Of a stretch of 64,000 bases of DNA, positions 1 to 7,698 are shown piece after piece. A program made the position numbers and the translations under genes. This stretch comes from Galactobacter sp052108535 (lineage in GTDB: Bacteria; Actinomycetota; Actinomycetes; Actinomycetales; Micrococcaceae): assembly GCA_052108535.1 (NCBI GenBank), contig JBQDZM010000010.1, forward strand, positions 1 through 64,000, read 5' to 3'. The notes beneath the pieces are model-generated. The model had not been told where the DNA came from. It searched no databases and saw only the letters and a list, made by a program, of their open reading frames with translations. Each line of letters starts with the position of its first letter. Position 1 is the first letter of the stretch.

Positions 1-486
1 CAGCAATGCCTCACCCTGCAGCTCGCCGACCTTGTAATTGTCGTAAGCGATGTAGTAGTCCACGTTCTTGGAGTTGGTCAGCATGCGGTCATAGGCGATG
101 ACCGTGATGCCCTCGTCCTTGGCACGCTTCAGCTGCGAGTTGAGCTGCTTGCCGTCCACGGCACCGATCACCAGCACGTCCACGCCGGAGGTGATCATGG
201 CGTCGATCTGGTTCTGCTGCTCGGAAGCGCCGTTGTTGGCGAACTGCACGGTGGGCTTGAAACCGGCGTCCTTCAGATCCTTGTTGAACAGGTTCTCAGC
301 CAGAACCCAGTTCTCCGAGGTCTTCTGCGGCAGGGAGACACCGATCTTGGCGTCCTTAGCGAAGCCGGCGTCGTCACCGCCGCCGTTGGAACCGGAGCCT
401 CCGGAGTCGCGACCGCAGCCGGTCAGAGCCAGGGCCGAGGCCGCGGCGATGGCGGCGATACCGCTCAAGAGTTTGCGCTTGCGCAT
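1..486 (-). CDS. chvE: Multiple-monosaccharide ABC transporter substrate-binding lipoprotein (partial)
   Basis: This is the N-terminal 162 residues of a periplasmic-binding-protein family sugar receptor; the gene runs off the window start. The protein begins MRKRKLLSG and has a lipoprotein signal with lipobox LTGC at residues 21-24, followed by a Ser/Gly-rich linker. The mature part (KIGVSLPQK, then NQIDAMITSGVDVLVIGAVDG and IAYDRM) is typical of the ChvE/RbsB fold. The ATG at 486 is preceded by a good ribosome binding site (GGAGAG). It lies downstream of the mmsA- and mmsB-like genes, so it should be the extracytoplasmic receptor of that importer. The sugar specificity (xylose, glucose, galactose and others) cannot be read from the sequence. 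Confidence 0.9.
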   Translation of the reverse strand, partial: MRKRKLLSGIAAIAAASALALTGCGRDSGGSGSNGGGDDAGFAKDAKIGVSLPQKTSENWVLAENLFNKDLKDAGFKPTVQFANNGASEQQNQIDAMITSGVDVLVIGAVDGKQLNSQLKRAKDEGITVIAYDRMLTNSKNVDYYIAYDNYKVGELQGEALL

Positions 487-562
487 GTTGTCTCTCCTTT
501 GAGATGTGGTGGGAGTTTGGTTGGGGTAAGTCGAGTGACTTGGGGCGGGAAAAGATGGGGGA

Positions 563-1840
563 CTATTTGGAGTCGTTGACCGTGACCGGCGGGACGACCA
601 CACCGGCCTCGGTCTGTTCCGGGGTGGGGCGGTTGCCCTTCATACCCTTCATGAGCATGCCGATGATGGAGGGCTTGCCCTGCTTCTTGCTCCACACGTC
701 GAATGCCACGGCCACGAGCAGGACCAGACCCTTGATGATGGAGGTCCAGGCGGTGCCTGCGCTCATCAGCTGCAGACCGTTATTGAGTACGGCCATCACC
801 AGGCCACCCACGATGGAACCGACCACGGTGCCGACACCGCCGGCCACAGCGGCACCGCCGATGAAGACCGAGGCGATGGCGTCCAGCTCCCAGCCGGTGC
901 CGTCCAGCGGGCCGGAAGCCTGCGAGCGGGCCACGAAGACCATCCCGGCCACAGCGGCCAGGGTGGACATGTTCATCATCACGAAGAAGTCCACGCGCTT
1001 GTCGTTGATGCCTGACAGACGTGCCGCCTGGCGGTTACCACCCACGGCGTAGATGGAACGTCCGGCCACCGTGCGGGAGGTGACGAAGTGGTAGATGATC
1101 ACCAGCACCACGAGGATGATGCCGACCACGGGGAAGGAAGTCCCGGGGCGACCGGTGGCGAAGAGGTAGGTCACGTAGGCGATGACCGCGCAGATCACCA
1201 CGGTGCGCACGGCATCCACCCACGCAGGCACGGTGCTGGTTCCGGCCTTGTGGGCGCGCTTTCGCGATCGGTAGGCCGCCCAGATCAGGTACAGGATCGC
1301 CAGCAAGCCCAACACGAGGGTGGGGTAGTTGAAGGCCGCATTCGTGGCGCCGTCAGGCAGGTAGCCGTTACCGATGACCTGGAAGCCCTCCGGGACCGGA
1401 ATGGTGTTCTGCTTACCGATGAGCTGATTCAGGCCACGGAAGAGCAGCATGCCGGCCAACGTGGTGATGAAGGCCGGGATGCCCACATACGCCACCCAGA
1501 ACCCCTGCCAAGCGCCGGCCAGCATGCCGAGCACAATGCCGAACAGGATGCCACCCCACCAGGGCAGCCCCCATTCCCGCATGGCCATGGCAACGGAGAT
1601 GCCAACAAAGGCGGCCACGGAGCCGACCGAGAGGTCGATGTGGCCCATGATGATCACCATGACCATGCCGACGGCCAGCACCAGCACGTAGGCGTAGCCG
1701 TTGACCAGGTTCTGCAGGTTGCCGGAGGTGAGGACGTTCCCGCCGGTGGCGACCTGGAAGAAGATGATCATCGCGACGAGCGCAAAGATCATCCCGAACT
1801 GGCGGATGTTCCCGCCGAAGAGTTGCTTGAGGGAGTTCAC
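563..1840 (-). CDS. mmsB: Multiple-monosaccharide ABC transporter permease
   Basis: This 425-aa membrane protein is the permease of the sugar importer. The N-terminus (LFGGNIRQFGMIFALVAM) and the segment MVIIMGHIDLSVGSVAAFVG are characteristic of the MmsB/GguB/XylH branch of ribose-type permeases. About ten hydrophobic segments are visible, with a longer polar stretch (RKRAHKAGTSTVPAW) in the middle as in XylH. The C-terminal tail after GKPSIIGMLMKG is hydrophilic. It lies 46 bp downstream of the ATPase gene and 76 bp upstream of the binding-protein gene in one minus-strand operon. Confidence 0.93.
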   Translation of the reverse strand: MNSLKQLFGGNIRQFGMIFALVAMIIFFQVATGGNVLTSGNLQNLVNGYAYVLVLAVGMVMVIIMGHIDLSVGSVAAFVGISVAMAMREWGLPWWGGILFGIVLGMLAGAWQGFWVAYVGIPAFITTLAGMLLFRGLNQLIGKQNTIPVPEGFQVIGNGYLPDGATNAAFNYPTLVLGLLAILYLIWAAYRSRKRAHKAGTSTVPAWVDAVRTVVICAVIAYVTYLFATGRPGTSFPVVGIILVVLVIIYHFVTSRTVAGRSIYAVGGNRQAARLSGINDKRVDFFVMMNMSTLAAVAGMVFVARSQASGPLDGTGWELDAIASVFIGGAAVAGGVGTVVGSIVGGLVMAVLNNGLQLMSAGTAWTSIIKGLVLLVAVAFDVWSKKQGKPSIIGMLMKGMKGNRPTPEQTEAGVVVPPVTVNDSK

Positions 1841-1886
1841 TGAAGATGTCTTCCTTGACGTGTGAGCTTGAAACTTCAGGGGTGGC

Positions 1887-3461
1887 TCAGACGGCCACGG
1901 GACGGGGATGGGCTGAGGTCATCAGACGCATGAGGTTCTCCTGGGTGGCGTCCTCGCGTGCCACCTCACCGGTGATGGCGCCTTCGAACAGCGTGTAGAT
2001 CCGGTCGGAGAGGCCCAAGAGTTCCGGCAACTCGGAGGAAACCACGATCACCGCGTGCCCCTGGTCAGACAGGGCCTGGATGATCCCGTAGATCTCGTAC
2101 TTGGCGCCCACGTCGATGCCGCGGGTCGGCTCGTCCAGGATCAGGACCTCCGGATCGCTGAAGAGCCACTTGGCCAGGACCACCTTCTGCTGGTTACCTC
2201 CGGAGAGGCGGGCCACGCCCTCCTCCACCGAAGGCGCCTTGGTGCGCAGCCGCTGCCGGTACTCCTCAGCGGCCGTGAACTCGGCGCTGTGGTCCACGAC
2301 GCCGCGGTGGGACACCTTGCTCAGTTTCGCGGCCACCGTGGTGCGGCGGATGCTGTCCAACAGGTTCAGGCCCAGGGTCTTGCGATCCTCGGAGACGTAG
2401 GCGAGGCCGGCTCTGATGGCCTTCTTCACCGTGGAGACATCCGCTTTCTTGCCGTGCATGATGGCTTCCCCGGAGACCTTGTGCCCGTAGGTTTCCCCGA
2501 AGATGGAACGCATCAATTCGGTGCGGCCTGCACCCATCAGCCCCGCGAAGCCCACGATCTCTCCGCGACGGACGTGGAAGGACGCATGCTTGGAGCTGAG
2601 CCTGTCGGCCACCTGCGGGTGTTGGACCGTCCAGTCCCGGACCTCGAGCAGGGTCTCGCCGATGGTGGGCGTGTGGTCCGGGAAGCGGGAGGCCAGGGAG
2701 CGACCCACCATCGCGCGGATGATGGAGTCCTCGTCGAAGCCGCCGGTGCGGTCCATGGTCTGGATGGTCTGGCCGTCACGGATGATGGTCAGGGAATCCG
2801 AGATCTGCTCGATCTCGTTGAGCTTGTGGCTGATCATGATGCAGGTGATGCCGCGCTTGCGCAGCCCGTCCATCAGTTTGAGCAGGTCCTGGGAGTCGTG
2901 TTCGTTCAGCGCGGAGGTGGGTTCGTCCAGGATCAACAACTGGACGTCCTTGGCGAGGGCCTTGGCGATCTCCACCAACTGCTGCTTGCCGACGCCGATG
3001 TCCTTGATCTTGGTGTCGGGGTCCTCGTTGAGGCCCACCCGTTCCATCAGCTCGGAGGCCGCACGGTTGGTTTCGACCCAGTTGATCACGCCGCCAGAGG
3101 CCCGCTCGTTGCCCAGGAAGATGTTCTCCGCGATGGAGAGTTCCGGGATCAGCGCGAGTTCCTGGTGGACGATGACGATGCCAACGTCTTCGGAGTCGCG
3201 GATGCCGTTGAAGCGGGCTTCTTGGCCGTTGAACTCGATCTGGCCCTCGTACGTGCCGTGGCCGTAGACGCCGGAGAGCACGTTCATGAGGGTGGATTTG
3301 CCTGCGCCGTTTTCGCCACAGATCGCGTGGATCTCGCCGCGGGTCACGGTTAGGTTCACATCATCCAGCGCTGTCACGGGTCCGAAGCGCTTGGTGATGT
3401 GGCGCATCGAGAGGATGGTGTCCTCTGATCCGCTCGATTGTGCGTCGACGTCTGCGTCCAC
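1887..3461 (-). CDS. mmsA: Multiple-monosaccharide ABC transporter ATP-binding protein
   Basis: This 524-aa tandem ABC ATPase energises sugar import. The first nucleotide-binding domain has Walker A GENGAGKST near residues 49-57 and Walker B LLILDEPTSAL. Its signature is the degenerate form usual in this family (IGVGKQQLVEIA). The second domain carries the degenerate Walker A GLMGAGRTEL and a clear LSGGNQQKVVLAKWL signature with LILDEPTRGIDVGAK. This layout is diagnostic of carbohydrate-uptake type 2 ATPases (XylG/MmsA/GguA). The start is GTG at 3461, preceded by GAGGTG at suitable spacing. It is the first gene of the transporter operon, just downstream of the ROK regulator. Confidence 0.93.
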   Translation of the reverse strand: MDADVDAQSSGSEDTILSMRHITKRFGPVTALDDVNLTVTRGEIHAICGENGAGKSTLMNVLSGVYGHGTYEGQIEFNGQEARFNGIRDSEDVGIVIVHQELALIPELSIAENIFLGNERASGGVINWVETNRAASELMERVGLNEDPDTKIKDIGVGKQQLVEIAKALAKDVQLLILDEPTSALNEHDSQDLLKLMDGLRKRGITCIMISHKLNEIEQISDSLTIIRDGQTIQTMDRTGGFDEDSIIRAMVGRSLASRFPDHTPTIGETLLEVRDWTVQHPQVADRLSSKHASFHVRRGEIVGFAGLMGAGRTELMRSIFGETYGHKVSGEAIMHGKKADVSTVKKAIRAGLAYVSEDRKTLGLNLLDSIRRTTVAAKLSKVSHRGVVDHSAEFTAAEEYRQRLRTKAPSVEEGVARLSGGNQQKVVLAKWLFSDPEVLILDEPTRGIDVGAKYEIYGIIQALSDQGHAVIVVSSELPELLGLSDRIYTLFEGAITGEVAREDATQENLMRLMTSAHPRPVAV

Positions 3462-3480
3462 GTTCGTGTCACCTCTTTGT

Positions 3481-3498
3481 GAGTGGTTCCGGTCACTC
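3481..3498. promoter_or_regulatory. Candidate operator dyad before the sugar transporter operon
   Basis: Inverted arms GAGTG and CACTC are separated by 8 bp in the short gap between the ROK regulator gene and mmsA. ROK repressors bind interrupted dyads near the genes they control, so this is a reasonable candidate. The arms are only 5 bp long, so chance occurrence is possible. Confidence 0.25.
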
Positions 3499-3523
3499 GA
3501 CCAGGTAATTCGTTCAGAAAGTA

Positions 3524-3540
3524 AAGCCGCTCAACGGCTT
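3524..3540 (-). terminator. Short stem-loop after the ROK regulator gene
   Basis: AAGCCG and CGGCTT form a 6-bp stem with a 5-nt loop, followed on the minus strand by TACTTTC. The hairpin is weak. It could attenuate transcription between the regulator and the transporter genes rather than stop it fully. Confidence 0.35.
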
Positions 3541-3544
3541 GGCG

Positions 3545-4810
3545 TCAACCTTTGAAAGCATGACGCTGTTGGGGTGTGGGGTCAGGACGCACCGGACGGG
3601 ACGTCGTCAAGGGCCCGTACAGGTCTGCCGGATCCGCGGAGGAGAGCACGCTGAGGGCCGCACCGAGGGCCTCCGCGCGGTCGCCCAGTCTGGCCATCGC
3701 CACGGTGGTCGTGTCCACGATGTCCGGCACGGTGTGGCGCGTGAGACCGCGCATGATCGGGTCTCGCAACAGGTCCCCAAGCGTGCTCAAGGGCCCGCCG
3801 ATCAGGATGGTGCGTGGGTTGAGGATGCTGGCGATCTGTCCCAAGACCTTGCCGATGGACAAGCCGGCATCCTCCACCACACGGCTGGTCACGATATCCC
3901 CGGCCAAGGCCCGTTCCACGAGTTGGTCCGTGGTGGTGGGTGGGTTGGGCGTCGCGGCGAGTGCCCGCAGCATCGCCGCGGTGGAGGCCACGGTCTCTAG
4001 GCAGCCGCGGTTTCCGCAGCGGCACACGGCACCCTGCTCCACGACCACGGAGTGGCCGATCTCGCCGGCCAGTCCGGAATGACCGGCGTAGAGCCGCCCG
4101 TCGATGATCAACCCCATGCCGATACCGGTGCCGATCTTGACGAAGACGAAGTCCTCGCCGGTGGAATCTTCCCCCCAACCCTGGTGGGCTAGTGCTCCGA
4201 GGTTGGCGTCGTTCTCGACGCGGACGGGAAGGTCGAGTGCCGCAGACATCTGTTGGGCCACGTCGAGGCCGACCCATTCCGGCAGGATGGCGCCGGAACC
4301 GATGCGTCCGGTGGCTGTGTCGAAGGGGCCGGGGATGCCCACTCCGGCCCCCAGAACGTGGGCGTGAGTCCGTCCGGCCCGAGTCAGTGCTTGGTCCAGC
4401 ACCTCCACCGCGGCCGCGATACCGGTGTCCGCGTTGTGCCCAACGGGTAGGCGCTGTACCGCCTCGCCCAGGACCTCGTGGATGGGGGAGGCGATCACCG
4501 CGCGGACGTGTGCGCGGCCGATGTCGATGCCTGCCGCCACTCTGCCCATATCCACGAGGTGGATGAGTAAGGCCCTGCGGCCCGACGAGGTGGTGGGGGT
4601 CAGCTCCACGCGGCCCGCGGCCTCGAGGTCGCGCACGATGCTGGCGACCGTGCCTGCGGAGAGTCCGGTGGATCGAGTCAGCTGCGCCTGGGTCGCTGGG
4701 CCGTCGCCGGCCAGGGTGCTCGCCACGCGTCGGACATTTTCTCGACGCAGTGCGGACTGGGATCCAGGACCACCGGACCCGACTGAGGCACCATTGACTT
4801 CAGAAGGCAT
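3545..4810 (-). CDS. ROK family transcriptional regulator
   Basis: The protein is about 421 aa: an N-terminal winged helix-turn-helix (LTRSTGLSAGTVASIVRDLEAAGRVE) followed by a ROK sugar-kinase-like domain. The ROK domain has AAGIDIGRAHVRAVI at its phosphate-binding start, GAGVGIPGPFD, VFVKIGTGIGMGLIIDG, and the zinc motif GAVCRCGNRGCLETVAS (CxCGxxGCxE). It probably senses a sugar and represses the neighbouring mmsA-mmsB-chvE operon, as ROK/XylR-like proteins do next to such transporters. An ATG at 4810 and a GTG at 4816 are both possible starts; neither has a strong ribosome binding site. A TTGACA at 4840-4845 (minus strand) is a candidate -35 element. Confidence 0.9.
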   Translation of the reverse strand: MPSEVNGASVGSGGPGSQSALRRENVRRVASTLAGDGPATQAQLTRSTGLSAGTVASIVRDLEAAGRVELTPTTSSGRRALLIHLVDMGRVAAGIDIGRAHVRAVIASPIHEVLGEAVQRLPVGHNADTGIAAAVEVLDQALTRAGRTHAHVLGAGVGIPGPFDTATGRIGSGAILPEWVGLDVAQQMSAALDLPVRVENDANLGALAHQGWGEDSTGEDFVFVKIGTGIGMGLIIDGRLYAGHSGLAGEIGHSVVVEQGAVCRCGNRGCLETVASTAAMLRALAATPNPPTTTDQLVERALAGDIVTSRVVEDAGLSIGKVLGQIASILNPRTILIGGPLSTLGDLLRDPIMRGLTRHTVPDIVDTTTVAMARLGDRAEALGAALSVLSSADPADLYGPLTTSRPVRPDPTPQQRHAFKG

Positions 4811-4861
4811 GCACACATCGTGATGTACTCACCATTTGCTGTCAACTCTTGAAGACAAAGG

Positions 4862-4896
4862 AAGCGCTTGACCCCCAACCTGGGGGCCAAGCGCTT
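4862..4896. terminator. Intrinsic terminator hairpin
   Basis: A 16-bp stem with one mismatch (arms 4862-4877 and 4881-4896) and a 3-nt loop lies between the ROK gene start and the carbonic anhydrase gene stop. It would end minus-strand transcription of the carbonic anhydrase gene and shield the regulator promoter. Confidence 0.75.
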
Positions 4897-4915
4897 GACC
4901 GGGTGAAGCGGCCGC

Positions 4916-5434
4916 TCAGGCGTTGGCCGCGCGGTGGCGCTCGATGAGCCCCTGGTAGGTGGCGGCATTCTCCGCGAGGCCGGCCACCTCCTCGTCGGAC
5001 AGCTCCCGCCGAACCTTGGCCGGGACGCCGGCCACGAGGGACCGTGGCGGGATCTGCGTGCCTTCCAGCACCAGTGCGCCCGCGGCCACGAGCGAGTTTT
5101 CTCCCACCACGGCGTCGTTCATGATCGTGGCGGACATCCCGACGAGGCAGCCGTTGCCCACGGTGCAGCCGTGCACCACGGCCAGATGCCCCACGGAGAC
5201 GTCGTCGCCGATGACGCACGGGTGCTCTGCGTCGGCGTGGACCACCACGTTGTCTTGCAGGTTGGTGCGGGCGCCCACCGTCACGGAACCGGAGTCGGAG
5301 CGCACCGACACCCCGTAGAAGGCGCCGGAGTTCTCCCCAAAACGCACGGGGCCGGAGAGAACGGCCGTGGGGGCCAGGAAAGCGGACGGATGAACCTCGG
5401 GGGCGCCGTTGTCCAGCGCGATCAGATGAGCCAT
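4916..5434 (-). CDS. Gamma carbonic anhydrase family protein (left-handed beta-helix)
   Basis: This 172-aa protein is built of hexapeptide repeats of the left-handed beta-helix type (VRFGENSGAFYGVSVRSDSG, VVHADAEHPCVIGDDVSVGHLAVVHG). The histidines in VVHAD, VGHLAVVHG match the zinc-ligand pattern of the YrdA/PaaY/CaiE gamma-carbonic-anhydrase-like family. The length is normal for YrdA-type proteins. Many members have no proven anhydrase activity, so the call is at family level. No ribosome binding site is visible; a TAGACT box (minus strand, 5441-5446) lies 6 nt before the ATG, suggesting a leaderless transcript. Confidence 0.9.
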   Translation of the reverse strand: MAHLIALDNGAPEVHPSAFLAPTAVLSGPVRFGENSGAFYGVSVRSDSGSVTVGARTNLQDNVVVHADAEHPCVIGDDVSVGHLAVVHGCTVGNGCLVGMSATIMNDAVVGENSLVAAGALVLEGTQIPPRSLVAGVPAKVRRELSDEEVAGLAENAATYQGLIERHRAANA

Positions 5435-5550
5435 GCCTCGAGTCTAAACATCAAATGTGGTCCATGTGTGACGGGGGACACCAGCACGAATCGCGGCGCT
5501 GCGCTTCCAACGAGAACTCGGGGTACAGGGCGATCACACCGGGATGCGGA

Positions 5551-5556
5551 TAACGT
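5551..5556 (+). promoter_or_regulatory. -10 box (TAACGT) of a leaderless transcript
   Basis: The hexamer sits exactly 7 nt before the ATG at 5564 and no Shine-Dalgarno sequence is present. This places the likely transcription start at the first base of the start codon. Confidence 0.5.
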
Positions 5557-5563
5557 TGGGTGC

Positions 5564-6676
5564 ATGAGCATTAACCCGCCATTTCGCGCAGATATTGTTG
5601 GCTCCTTCCTCCGCCCCCAGGCCGTCAAGGACGCCCGCGCAGCCCTGGATCGTGGTGAAATCACCGAGGCCCAACTCGCAGACACCGAGGATGCCCACAT
5701 CGCGGCTCTGGTGAAGCGACAAGCCGAGGCCGGGCTCCGCCTTGCCACCGACGGAGAGTATCGCCGTTCCTGGTGGCACTTCGACTTTTTCGGCATGCTG
5801 AACGGCGTGGACGTCGTGGAACTGGACCACGGGTTGCCGTTCCAGGGCGCAGCCACCAAGCAGCTGGGACTGAGGATCGGTGCGCCCATCGGTTTCCCTG
5901 CCAATCATCCGATGGTGGATCACTTCCGACAGCTCAAGCCGCTGGCCGAGGCTGCGGGCCTCCAGCCCAAGTTCTCCATCCCGGCGCCCACCGTGCTGGA
6001 CTTCCGGGTGGAACCGGCCAATCTCGTGGCCGTGGAGTACGCCAACCGCAACGCCTATGTTGACGACCTGGTGCAGACCTACCGTGACGCCATCGCGGCC
6101 TTCTACGAGGCAGGCTGCCGCTACTTGCAGTTCGACGACACCGCCTGGGCCTACCTCTGCTCCGAGTCCGAGATGACCCGCGCCCGTGAGGAACGCGGTA
6201 TCGACACCGAGGGGCTAGGTCACCGCTACCGGGACCTGCTCAACCGGGTGCTGGAGGGTAAGCCAGAGGACCTGGTCATCACCACCCACGTGTGCCGCGG
6301 TAATTTCCGCTCCACCTGGATCTCCTCCGGCGGCTACGAGCCGGTGGCACAGGACCTCTTCTCCGTTGCCTACGACGGATTCTTCCTGGAATACGATTCC
6401 GAACGAGCGGGCGGCTTCGAGCCACTGCGCTTCCTGCCGCGTGGTGAGCAGGTGGTGGTGCTCGGCCTGGTCACCTCCAAATCCGGCGAACCGGAGGACC
6501 CGCAGGTCATCAAGGATCGCATCGCCGAAGCGGCCACATACGTCCCGCTTGAGCAGCTGGCGCTGTCCACTCAGTGCGGTTTCGCTTCAACGGAGGAGGG
6601 AAACCTCCTGACCGAGGAGCAGCAGTGGGCCAAGGTGGAATCCGTCGTCAAGATTGTGGCCGACGTCTGGGGCTGA
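5564..6676 (+). CDS. Cobalamin-independent methionine synthase-like protein (MetE C-terminal domain, YxjG type)
   Basis: This 370-aa stand-alone MetE catalytic-domain homologue has a (beta/alpha)8 fold and no N-terminal half. It opens with ADIVGSFLRP, then LATDGEYRRSWWHFDF, YLQFDDTAWAYL, TTHVCRGN and ALSTQCGFAST. The H and C of HVCRGN and the C of STQCGF are the expected zinc ligands that activate a thiol substrate. Relatives transfer methyl groups to homocysteine, but the donor for the short YxjG/YxjH type is uncertain. It is monocistronic, followed by a strong palindromic terminator. The longer upstream open frame has no recognisable protein, so the ATG at 5564 is chosen. Confidence 0.88.
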   Translation: MSINPPFRADIVGSFLRPQAVKDARAALDRGEITEAQLADTEDAHIAALVKRQAEAGLRLATDGEYRRSWWHFDFFGMLNGVDVVELDHGLPFQGAATKQLGLRIGAPIGFPANHPMVDHFRQLKPLAEAAGLQPKFSIPAPTVLDFRVEPANLVAVEYANRNAYVDDLVQTYRDAIAAFYEAGCRYLQFDDTAWAYLCSESEMTRAREERGIDTEGLGHRYRDLLNRVLEGKPEDLVITTHVCRGNFRSTWISSGGYEPVAQDLFSVAYDGFFLEYDSERAGGFEPLRFLPRGEQVVVLGLVTSKSGEPEDPQVIKDRIAEAATYVPLEQLALSTQCGFASTEEGNLLTEEQQWAKVESVVKIVADVWG

Positions 6677-6701
6677 GTCCCGACGTCGCGCGATGCTTTG
6701 A

Positions 6702-6745
6702 CACGTCCGTCGGTGTGGATCGCTAGATCCACACCGACGGACGTG
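6702..6745. terminator. Perfect 20-bp palindromic terminator (repeated element)
   Basis: Arms 6702-6721 and 6726-6745 are perfectly complementary around the loop GCTA. The element lies between the convergent MetE-like and thioesterase genes and could serve both. Its left arm is identical, including flanking bases, to a second palindrome at 32416-32463. Confidence 0.8.
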
Positions 6746-6822
6746 CTGCACAACCGCGGGACGTCGCGCCGTCGGGCACAAGAGTGGGGCAGCGCGCAGG
6801 AACCGGCCAGGGGGGCCGGGCG

Positions 6823-7290
6823 TCAGCGGGGGTTGCGCAGGCCCTCAGGGAAACGGTCGCGATCGTAGGTGACATCGGTGAAACCGTGCGGCTTGGGGCG
6901 GCCGTATTCGTCCAGGCCAACAAACACGATGGTGTCGATGGTCAGGATGGGATCTGAGGTGATGATGTTGCGTACGTGGCAGGACATGGTCAGGGAGGTG
7001 CGCCCGAACTCCACGGCCTTCAGGCCGATCTCGATGATGTCGCCCTGCACCGCGGAGGACCGGAAGTTGATCTCCGAGATGTACTTGGTGACGATGCGCT
7101 GATTGCCCAGCTGGATCATCGCGTAGACCACGGCCTCGTCGTCGATCCAACGTAGCAGCGACCCGCCGAACAGGGTTCCGTTGGCGTTGAGGTCCTCTGG
7201 GCGTACCCATTTGCGGGTGTGGAAGTTCATGTTGTCTTCTACGGGAGTCACTGCGGGGATCGCGCTGGTGGCAGCCTGCTCTTCGGTCAT
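6823..7290 (-). CDS. Acyl-CoA thioesterase, hotdog fold (YciA-like)
   Basis: This 155-aa single-hotdog protein contains the BACH/YciA-type core: WVRPEDLNANGTLFGGSLLRWIDDEAVVYA, then INFRSSAVQGDIIEIG and GRTSLTMSCHV. The N-A-NGTLFGG-L--W-D pattern contains the catalytic Asn and Asp of acyl-CoA hydrolases. It should hydrolyse acyl-CoA thioesters in the cytoplasm; chain-length preference is not predictable. A TAGGCT box (minus strand, 7297-7302) lies 6 nt before the ATG and no ribosome binding site is present, so it may be leaderless. The gene is divergent from the metY riboswitch region. Confidence 0.9.
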   Translation of the reverse strand: MTEEQAATSAIPAVTPVEDNMNFHTRKWVRPEDLNANGTLFGGSLLRWIDDEAVVYAMIQLGNQRIVTKYISEINFRSSAVQGDIIEIGLKAVEFGRTSLTMSCHVRNIITSDPILTIDTIVFVGLDEYGRPKPHGFTDVTYDRDRFPEGLRNPR

Positions 7291-7532
7291 GTTCCAAGCC
7301 TAGGGGGCGGGGTGCGCGGAGGCAGTGATGTGCGGCTCATCGTCCGTAACAGTCGCGTGAACAGAGGTGCTGGATGGTGGTGGTAGATACACCCCGGGAG
7401 GCGCATGTTCAAGAGCTGCGGCGATCGTGACGAGGGGAATCCGTACTGCGACGACTGTGACGAGTCCGTGACGCCGGCAGCGTGGACGGGTTGCGTGCCC
7501 ACGGTTCCTACGGGCACAGTGATGCGAACAAA

Positions 7533-7622
7533 CCATCAAGAGCGGCCGAGAGATCTGGCTCAGTGACGCCGCAGCAACCGACGTCTTCAGGGGCGAGACG
7601 GTGCTTCCGCCAGGAACGATGG
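7533..7622 (+). ncRNA. SAM-I (S-box) riboswitch
   Basis: The leader contains the S-box core in order: ATCAAGAGCGGCCGAGAGAT, CTGGCTC, GTGACGCCGCAGCAACC, then GGTGCTTCCGCCAGGAACGAT. P1 is formed by CCATC (7533-7537) and GATGG (7618-7622), and the AGAG kink-turn and GCAGCAACC segments are intact. It precedes metY-metB by about 75 nt, which is the expected target class. SAM binding should reduce expression. No strong terminator with a U-tract follows, so control is probably translational through the hairpin at 7671-7690. Confidence 0.9.
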
Positions 7623-7670
7623 AGATGCCTGAGCATCCTTGGTCCCGAAATCGACGGGATGCTGCTTCTC

Positions 7671-7690
7671 CCTCGTGAGTAACCACGAGG
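7671..7690 (+). promoter_or_regulatory. Hairpin covering the metY ribosome binding site
   Basis: CCTCGTG (7671-7677) pairs perfectly with CACGAGG (7684-7690) across a 6-nt loop. The right arm contains the GAGG of the metY Shine-Dalgarno sequence (GAGGAG, 9 nt before the ATG). This fits a SAM riboswitch expression platform that blocks translation initiation. The link between the aptamer and this hairpin is inferred. Confidence 0.55.
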
Positions 7691-7698
7691 AGCACGCC